A stretch of DNA of 64,000 bases from Paraflavitalea pollutisoli (lineage in GTDB: Bacteria; Bacteroidota; Bacteroidia; Chitinophagales; Chitinophagaceae). The DNA lies in assembly GCF_029360705.1 (NCBI RefSeq), contig NZ_JARKMX010000008.1, forward strand, positions 1 to 64,000. The letters run 5' to 3'. Below, piece by piece: positions 58,010-64,000 of this stretch. Under the pieces are notes generated by a model. The model had not been told where the DNA came from. It saw only the letters and a list, made by a program, of their open reading frames with translations, and did no database searches. A program made the translations under genes and the position numbers. Positions within the stretch are counted from its first letter, which is position 1; every line of letters starts with the position of its first letter.

Positions 58010-61000
58010 ATGAATTTTAGCCGTGTCAATAACATTGTAGGCTGGCTGGTTTGTTTGGTAGCCTGTACGGTGTACGTGCTGACCATGGAGCCCACGGGTA
58101 GTTTCTGGGACTGTGGTGAGTTTGTATCCAGTGCCTACAAGTTACAGATACCCCACCCCCCCGGAGCCCCCCTTTTCGTTTTGCTTGGCCGTTTCTTCAT
58201 CGTGCTTTTTGGCGATGACCCCAAGAACGCGGCGATGGGCGTTAACTTCATGAATGCTATTGCCTCCGGCTTTACCATATTGTTCCTGTTCTGGTCTATT
58301 ACGCACTTTGCCCGCAAGCTCGTTCAAAAGACGGTGGGTGAAGCCCTCACCGGCCCCCAGACGTTCAACGTCATGGCAGCTGGTGTGGTAGGTGCACTGG
58401 CTTATACGTTCTCCGATTCTTTCTGGTACAGCGCTGTAGAAGGTGAGGTGTACGCCCTGTCTTCCCTGTTTACCGCCATCGTATTCTGGGCGATCCTGAA
58501 GTGGGAACACGAGGTAGATCGCGAGAGCACGACCGACGGTCACAAGTTTAGCGGTGCCGACCGCTGGATCGTGTTCATCTTCTTCATGATGGGCTTGTCG
58601 ATCGGTGTGCACTTGCTCAACCTGTTGACGATCCCTGCGATCGTGATGGTGTACTACTTCAAACGTTACAAGGTTACGACCTGGGGTACCATTTGGGCTT
58701 TCCTGATCGGTTGTGTGATCACCGGCCTGGTACAGGTGGTGATCATTCAGTGGTCGATCAAGGGCGCCGGTGCTTTTGATATCCTGTTTGTGAATACCTT
58801 CGGCATGCCGTTCTTCAGCGGCTTCGCCATCTACTTCGTTCTCCTGACCTTCCTGCTGGTCTACGGCCTTCGCTTCGATGACGCCAAGATCAAGAAGTTC
58901 ACCCTGTTCCCGGTATGGCTGTCGGCCATCATCCTGCTGTTCTGTTTCCCCTTCATCAAATCGGCCGGTTCTTTCGTGCTGTTGCTGTTGGGCCTGGCCG
59001 GGGTGATCTACCTGTGTTACAGCTTTAAGAGCGGTGTTTCTTCTTTCCTGAAGATCGGCATCTGGGCTTCTGTATTTGTCATTATTGGTTATTCGACCTA
59101 TTTCACCACACTGATCCGCTCTTCTGCGAATCCTTCCGTGGATATGTATAATGTAGATAACCCCGTGAGCCTGGTAGGTTACCTGAGCCGTGAGCAATAT
59201 GGTGACTGGCCCATCCTGTACGGTCCTTACTTTACCGATAAGCCTACGCAAGAGAATTTTGTGACTACAGGCGATCGTTATGCAAAAGGAAAAGACAAGT
59301 ACGAGATCGTTGGTAAGAACGGCGGAATCGATTACGGTAGCATGCCTACTGCCCACCTGTTTCCCCGTATGTGGGATCCCAATGGCGAAAGGCAGCAGGA
59401 CCAGGTATACCGCAACTTTGGCGGTGTAGATGGCGATGAGCCTACCCGCGGTAACGAGATCGCTTATTTCTTCAACTACCAGTTCCGTTGGATGTACTGG
59501 CGCTATTTCATGTGGAATTTTGCCGGTAAACAAAACGACCTGCAAGGTTTCGGTAACGCCCGTGACGGTAACTGGAACAGTGGTATCAACGCTGTCGATA
59601 AAATGTTTGGTCATGGTACACCCGATGTACTGCCCGAAACAGCTGGTTCGAAAAACAAGGCCAACAACAAACTGTTCTTCCTGCCCTTCCTGTTGGGGAT
59701 AGCGGGTTTGGTGTATCAATACCGCAACCGCCGCGACTGGCTGGTTACTTTCCTCCTGTTCTTCTTTACCGGTTTTGCCATCGTGATCTACCTCAACCAG
59801 GCCGGCTACCAGCCCCGTGAACGTGACTACGCCTATGTGGGATCGTTCTACGCCTTTGCGATCTGGATTGGTCTGGGTGTACTTTGGCTGAATGATCTTC
59901 TGGCCAAATACCTGAAGGGACCTGCCGCCGGCTACCTGGCCTTTGGCGTTACCCTGCTGGCTGTGCCGGTACTGATGGCATCACAGGAGTGGGACGACCA
60001 CGATCGTGGCAAGAAGCTGCTGGCCCGCGACCTGGGTAAGGACTACCTGGAAAGCTGCGATAAAAATGCTATACTCATCTCGTTCGGAGATAATGATACC
60101 TATCCCCTGTGGTACACCCAGGAGGTGGAAAATGTACGCCCCGACCTGCGTGTCGTCAACTACAGCCTGTTGGGTACCGACTGGTACATCAACCAGCTGC
60201 GCTATAAACTCAATGAAAGTGCGCCTGCGGATGTGATCCTGTCGGCTGAGCAGATCCAGGGTGGTAAACGCGACCGCATTTACTATTATCCCCTGCCCGG
60301 CTACAATCAAACAGATTATTACGACCTGTACACTATATTCAAAGACGTAGTAGCGAGTGAAGATCCTTCCAAAATGGCTCCTATGGAAGGTGGTGATGAC
60401 GAAGATCGTCCGAGCGTATTCCCTGTGAAGAAGTTCAAGGTGCCGGTAGATGTAGAGAAAATGAAAAAAGAGCTGATCCTGAATCCGGGTGATTCGATCG
60501 TCAGCGAACTGAAGCTCGACATCAACCGCAATTCGCTCGATAAAAACGATATCGCCATACTGGCGCTGATCGCTGCCAACAAATGGCAACGTCCGATCTA
60601 CTTCACTTCTACCCAGGAGCTGGAGAACCTCGGCCTCGAGAAGTACACCCGTATGGAAGGTATGTCTTACCGCCTCGTGCCCATCGAGAATCCGAACAAC
60701 GTGGCCGCGCGGAAGATGTATGATGTGGTGATGAACAAGTTCGTGTATGGTGGTGCAAATCGTCCAGGCGTTTACTACGACGAAGAGAACCGCCGTCATG
60801 TCAACTCCATCCGCCAGGCGCACGCCTTGCTCGGTATTACGCTGAACAACCTCAACATGAAGGATTCTGCGAAAAAAGTACTGCAGCGCTACGATGCGAA
60901 TGTGCTGGAAGAAAATGTACCTTATGGTATGACTTCCAACCGTGGTAACTTCCACAACCGTGTATCGATGTCATTCCTGCTGGCTGCTTACGAGTCGGGC

Positions 61001-61327
61001 GATATGACACTGGCCGACAAGGTCAACAAGTCGATGAAGCGTGACCTGGAACAGCAAATGCGTTATTACAAATCGCTGGGTGACGATATGAGCAACGAAG
61101 AGTTGGCGATGCAGGCTGCTGCGTTGCTGAACAACCGTGGTCACCGTCTGGCACCACACCAGGATTATTTTGCCCAGGACATTCTTTCTTCTTACCAGAT
61201 GTTGATGCAACTGGGTGAGTGGGAAAAACAGTTCAAAGGTGGCAAACAACCTGGTACTGCTACAGAGAATGCCCCCACGGACGTCTCAACCGATTCGGGC
61301 AATGCACCGAAGGATACCAACAAATAA
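58010..61327 (+). CDS. DUF2723 (GT117-like) multi-pass membrane protein
   Basis: A 1105-residue inner-membrane protein. The N-terminal half is polytopic, with about 12 helices. It has the protein O-mannosyltransferase-like first loop GSFWDCGEFVSSAYKLQIPH, bearing the catalytic-type acidic residues, and PPGAPLFVLLGR. DUF2723 proteins form glycosyltransferase family 117 and are proposed to glycosylate exported proteins in Bacteroidota. The second half is a large periplasmic region (from about 650) with DNDTYPLWYTQEVENVRPDL, typical of the long version. The reaction here is inferred. Monocistronic, with a short leader and a strong terminator. Confidence 0.9.
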   Translation: MNFSRVNNIVGWLVCLVACTVYVLTMEPTGSFWDCGEFVSSAYKLQIPHPPGAPLFVLLGRFFIVLFGDDPKNAAMGVNFMNAIASGFTILFLFWSITHFARKLVQKTVGEALTGPQTFNVMAAGVVGALAYTFSDSFWYSAVEGEVYALSSLFTAIVFWAILKWEHEVDRESTTDGHKFSGADRWIVFIFFMMGLSIGVHLLNLLTIPAIVMVYYFKRYKVTTWGTIWAFLIGCVITGLVQVVIIQWSIKGAGAFDILFVNTFGMPFFSGFAIYFVLLTFLLVYGLRFDDAKIKKFTLFPVWLSAIILLFCFPFIKSAGSFVLLLLGLAGVIYLCYSFKSGVSSFLKIGIWASVFVIIGYSTYFTTLIRSSANPSVDMYNVDNPVSLVGYLSREQYGDWPILYGPYFTDKPTQENFVTTGDRYAKGKDKYEIVGKNGGIDYGSMPTAHLFPRMWDPNGERQQDQVYRNFGGVDGDEPTRGNEIAYFFNYQFRWMYWRYFMWNFAGKQNDLQGFGNARDGNWNSGINAVDKMFGHGTPDVLPETAGSKNKANNKLFFLPFLLGIAGLVYQYRNRRDWLVTFLLFFFTGFAIVIYLNQAGYQPRERDYAYVGSFYAFAIWIGLGVLWLNDLLAKYLKGPAAGYLAFGVTLLAVPVLMASQEWDDHDRGKKLLARDLGKDYLESCDKNAILISFGDNDTYPLWYTQEVENVRPDLRVVNYSLLGTDWYINQLRYKLNESAPADVILSAEQIQGGKRDRIYYYPLPGYNQTDYYDLYTIFKDVVASEDPSKMAPMEGGDDEDRPSVFPVKKFKVPVDVEKMKKELILNPGDSIVSELKLDINRNSLDKNDIAILALIAANKWQRPIYFTSTQELENLGLEKYTRMEGMSYRLVPIENPNNVAARKMYDVVMNKFVYGGANRPGVYYDEENRRHVNSIRQAHALLGITLNNLNMKDSAKKVLQRYDANVLEENVPYGMTSNRGNFHNRVSMSFLLAAYESGDMTLADKVNKSMKRDLEQQMRYYKSLGDDMSNEELAMQAAALLNNRGHRLAPHQDYFAQDILSSYQMLMQLGEWEKQFKGGKQPGTATENAPTDVSTDSGNAPKDTNK

Positions 61328-61348
61328 ATTGGTGTACTATAAAAGAAA

Positions 61349-61378
61349 AATCCCGGATCTACATCCGGGATTTTTTTT
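61349..61378 (+). terminator. Intrinsic terminator of the DUF2723 gene
   Basis: Ten-bp stem AATCCCGGAT (61349-61358) / ATCCGGGATT (61363-61372), 4-base loop, and T residues through 61378. The A-run before the stem makes it potentially bidirectional. Confidence 0.88.
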
Positions 61379-61611
61379 GAGTATAGGCGAGGGAGCTATC
61401 AACTACCGCCTACCGACCGCATCATTTTTATACACTAAATTGTTCGAGTAACCTGCCTGGTGACCCTCCCCTTCCAATTTCCAGCACACCTGTATACAAG
61501 ACGTACCGCATTCATGGTTTACGCTTATTCCTGCCGCGCGCTGTGACCAGCGTTTAGAATTCCATTATCCCCCAGGAATCATTATTCTTCATCCTTTCAA
61601 TCCTTTTAACA

Positions 61612-63207
61612 ATGAAACGGATCGCTTGCTTATGGGCATTAGTGCTCATTTGTCTGTATGCCAACGCCCAGTCGGGCCAATTGATCACTTCTTTTGGCAG
61701 TGGCGGCGCTGCCCTGACGCCGGTGGGGCCCGGGTCGGATGAGGCCCGTAACCTCGTTGTGCAATCGAATGGTAAGATCGTGGTGGTAGGCCATGCCTAC
61801 AATGGTAACGACCTCGATTTTGCCATAGCGCGGTACAATACCGATGGATCGCTCGACAACAGTTTCGGTACGGGCGGCTTCGTTACTACCGATATCGACG
61901 GTGGTGATGACCTGGCCTATGGCGTGGCTATTCAGTCTGATGGAAAGATCGTTGTGGCAGGCGATGGTCTGCAGACCAGTTACGATTTTACGGTCATTCG
62001 TTACCTGGCCAATGGAACGCTCGATACCAGCTTCAGTGGTGATGGTATTGCTACGGTTGACATTACCGGCTTTCAGTCGGACGACCACATCAACTATATG
62101 TTGATACAGCCCGATGGGAAGATCGTGGCCAATGGTTACCGCAATGCCGGCAGCAACGGCGATTTTGCGTTGATCAGGCTGAACACCAATGGTTCGCCCG
62201 ACGCTACTTTCGGTGGAGGCGATGGCATCGTGTATACCGACCTGAATGGTGGGTCGGAAGACTTCTCGTCGGGGGTATTGCTGCAGCCTGATGGTAAGCT
62301 GATCCTTTGTGGTTCCAGTGGTGGTGGCAGCGTGTATGATTTTGCAGCGGTGCGGTACAATGCCAATGGTACCCTCGATGCCAGCTTTGGCACCGGTGGT
62401 GGCGTGCTCTATTCGATCGGTGGGGACGATCATTGCTACGCTTCTGCCCTGCAGGCAGACGGCAAGATCGTGCTGGTAGGCTGGGCCGATATGAGTGGTC
62501 AGGACGATTTCGGTACCATTCGTTTGAAGTCGAACGGAAGCCTGGATTCCACCTTCGGCGTGAACGGTATCGTCACCACCAATATCAGTCCCGGTCCTTC
62601 CGACGACCAGGCGATCGGTGTGGCCCTACAGCCGGATGGCAAGATCGTGTTGTGTGGTAATAGCTGGAACGGCGATTTCAACCTGGTACGCTACGATACA
62701 TTGGGGGTTCCCGACAGCACCTTCGATAGCGATGGCATTGCTACCGCCGATATCTCCGGTGGCCAGAATGATTTTGCCCGTAAGGTCCGGTTGGCTGGGC
62801 AGGTGATCTATGTGGCAGGCTGGGCGCAGCAGAGTGGCAACAAGGAGTTTGCCCTGGCGGCTTTTGAGAACGACGGTTATTCCCTGCGGCAGGTGTTCAC
62901 CCAAAGCGGCCCGCCGGCTGTGCAGCAACGAATAGGGGTGGCAGACGATCGTGCATTCGTTCGTATGCAGGTGTTCCCCAACCCGGTGGTGGATCTGTTG
63001 CAGGTACGTTTGCCAGCCGGTATCACTGGTAAGCTGGTGGTACAGGTGGTAGATGGTGCGGGTAAGGTCGTTCGCTCGGTGGATGTCACCGCGAGCGGTC
63101 ATGGCCTTACCGCCATGGTTCCGGTGGGGACCCTCAGCCGGGGGGCATACCGGTTGCGGATTTTGGGTGGCAGCCGGCCCCTGACCAGCACCTTCCTGAA
63201 ACAGTAG
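61612..63207 (+). CDS. Delta-60 repeat protein with T9SS C-terminal domain
   Basis: A 531-residue exported protein. The signal peptide (about 1-20, YANAQ) is followed by six clear delta-60 repeats of about 55 residues (for example QSNGKIVVVGHAYNGN, then DFAIARYNTDGSLDNSFG; others start near residues 105, 163, 220, 276 and 335) and a degenerate seventh. They should form a propeller or solenoid. The end (about 445-531, VFPNPVVDLLQVRLPA, then LSRGAYRLRI) is a type A sorting domain for the type IX secretion system. Role unknown, probably surface or extracellular. Single gene, separated from its neighbours. Confidence 0.88.
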   Translation: MKRIACLWALVLICLYANAQSGQLITSFGSGGAALTPVGPGSDEARNLVVQSNGKIVVVGHAYNGNDLDFAIARYNTDGSLDNSFGTGGFVTTDIDGGDDLAYGVAIQSDGKIVVAGDGLQTSYDFTVIRYLANGTLDTSFSGDGIATVDITGFQSDDHINYMLIQPDGKIVANGYRNAGSNGDFALIRLNTNGSPDATFGGGDGIVYTDLNGGSEDFSSGVLLQPDGKLILCGSSGGGSVYDFAAVRYNANGTLDASFGTGGGVLYSIGGDDHCYASALQADGKIVLVGWADMSGQDDFGTIRLKSNGSLDSTFGVNGIVTTNISPGPSDDQAIGVALQPDGKIVLCGNSWNGDFNLVRYDTLGVPDSTFDSDGIATADISGGQNDFARKVRLAGQVIYVAGWAQQSGNKEFALAAFENDGYSLRQVFTQSGPPAVQQRIGVADDRAFVRMQVFPNPVVDLLQVRLPAGITGKLVVQVVDGAGKVVRSVDVTASGHGLTAMVPVGTLSRGAYRLRILGGSRPLTSTFLKQ

Positions 63208-63348
63208 CTGCGCAAACCGTGCGGGGTGGCCTACGCAACAATTTCACGTAACAATTTGTTATTGAAATTGATAGGTTTTGCTGTGCCCCCGAGTCAGCAA
63301 TAATCCTTAAATTGAGGGTAATCATTTATATAGTTTAAATCTTTATTT

Positions 63349-64000
63349 GTGATAGGTCACCATTTTTCAAAATTTGATCCCAACAAGGAAGGCAAAAGCC
63401 GTTTTGACCAGTTGTTGGATGTGCTGATGCAGTTACTGGCCTATACCAATGGCGACATTAACGAGGCGCTGAACTGGATGAATCAGCTGGATAAGGAGTA
63501 TGAGCTCACCGACGGCGAATACGGCATGGGTGATTTCATCGATGAGTTGCGGGAAAAAGGATATATCCAGGAGAACCCGGCCAACGGGCAATTCTCCATT
63601 ACTTCCAAGACCGAGCAAGGTATCCGCAAGAAATCGCTGGAAGAGATCTTCGGGAAGCTGAAGAAATCTAAGGCGGGGCAACACCATACGTTCAAACCGG
63701 GACAGGGCGATGAGATCAGTCCGGATACGCGCCCGTATCAGTTTGGCGATACCCTGGAGCAGATCGACTTCACGACGTCGATCCTCAATGCCCAGATCAA
63801 CCATGGTATCGACAGCTTCAGTATGCAGGAGGACGACCTGTCGATCCGGGAAACGGATTACAAGGCGCAGACCTCTACGGTGTTGATGATCGATATCTCG
63901 CATTCGATGATCCTGTATGGCGAAGATCGTATTACGCCTGCCAAGAAGGTGGCGATGGCATTGAGTGAGCTGATTACGACCAAGTATCCCAAGGATACAC
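63349..64000 (+). CDS. VWA-domain protein, cut by the window end
   Basis: An open frame of 217 codons that runs off the window. It begins at GTG 63349 (an in-frame TAG lies upstream at 63331 and no ATG lies between). Early residues read [20 protein letters not shown], then [20 protein letters not shown] and [16 protein letters not shown], a pattern known from Bacteroidota VWA-containing proteins. A von Willebrand A domain begins near residue 180 with the metal-ion motif MIDISHSM (DxSxS). Such cytosolic proteins are often linked to MoxR-type ATPases; none is visible here. GTG start is likely but not certain. Confidence 0.8.
   Translation, partial: MIGHHFSKFDPNKEGKSRFDQLLDVLMQLLAYTNGDINEALNWMNQLDKEYELTDGEYGMGDFIDELREKGYIQENPANGQFSITSKTEQGIRKKSLEEIFGKLKKSKAGQHHTFKPGQGDEISPDTRPYQFGDTLEQIDFTTSILNAQINHGIDSFSMQEDDLSIRETDYKAQTSTVLMIDISHSMILYGEDRITPAKKVAMALSELITTKYPKDT

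Noticed and set aside
58142-59719. 525-codon minus-strand open frame
   Set aside because: Shadow of the DUF2723 gene; charged low-complexity translation and no homology pattern.

Overview
The window looks like a chromosomal segment from a Bacteroidota bacterium, most likely family Chitinophagaceae. Direct support: an adjacent SusC/SusD pair, T9SS-type C-terminal sorting domains, LytTR and AraC regulators, DUF5686, DUF2723, BT_3928 and DUF1599 proteins, and promoters fitting the Bacteroidota pattern TTTG-N19/20-TAnnTTTG. I cannot fix the genus from sequence alone. I saw no rRNA, tRNA, CRISPR, transposase or phage genes.

Layout. 0-9 kb: DJ-1/PfpI and GlcG/HbpS-type proteins, the tRNA hydroxylase TrhO, a DUF5686 outer-membrane protein, a decayed RDD membrane-protein gene and a penicillin-acylase-family hydrolase. 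9-13.3 kb: a candidate small RNA with an orphan terminator, a tiny membrane peptide, a BioF-like synthase, MiaE, RecF, a small unknown and a DciA-like DUF721 protein. 13.2-22.9 kb: an orphan OppB-type permease, a BT_3928 protein, a translationally coupled transglutaminase/LytS/LytTR operon, DUF1599, FolP, a KAS III homologue and DoxX. 23-28.9 kb: a three-gene isoquinoline-1-oxidoreductase-like molybdenum hydroxylase set, a DUF1080 lipoprotein, two tandem paralogous membrane proteins behind a promoter/operator, and a GYF_2 protein. 29-32.2 kb: a large secreted beta-helix T9SS substrate and a PEGA-like lipoprotein.

32.2-38 kb: a compact beta-mannoside unit of AGE epimerase, GH130 mannosylglucose phosphorylase and sodium:solute symporter, with a divergent AraC regulator. 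Mannobiose would be imported, epimerised to mannosylglucose and phosphorolysed. 38.1-41.1 kb: an 11-bp tandem repeat, a small conserved unknown and a two-component system. 41.3-52.2 kb: a fucose-targeted polysaccharide utilisation locus, GH29 - SusC - SusD - DUF5000 lipoprotein - DUF4998 lipoprotein - GH29. 52.3-56 kb: small lipoproteins, zinc-ribbon proteins and a GNAT. 56-64 kb: SDR, SAM hydrolase, a DUF2723 glycosyltransferase-like membrane protein, a delta-60 T9SS protein and a VWA protein cut by the window end.

The non-coding DNA is the least explained part: a well conserved element present twice in opposite orientation about 50 kb apart (2.7 and 53.0 kb), a hairpin-plus-terminator with no gene upstream (9.1 kb), an 11-bp-period repeat (38.1 kb) and degenerate AGGCAACCAGG-type repeats between genes. 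I did not find a clear new defence or mobile system. The best candidates for something undescribed are these non-coding elements, the operator-controlled paralogue pair at 27.5 kb and the transglutaminase-sensor operon at 15.7 kb.
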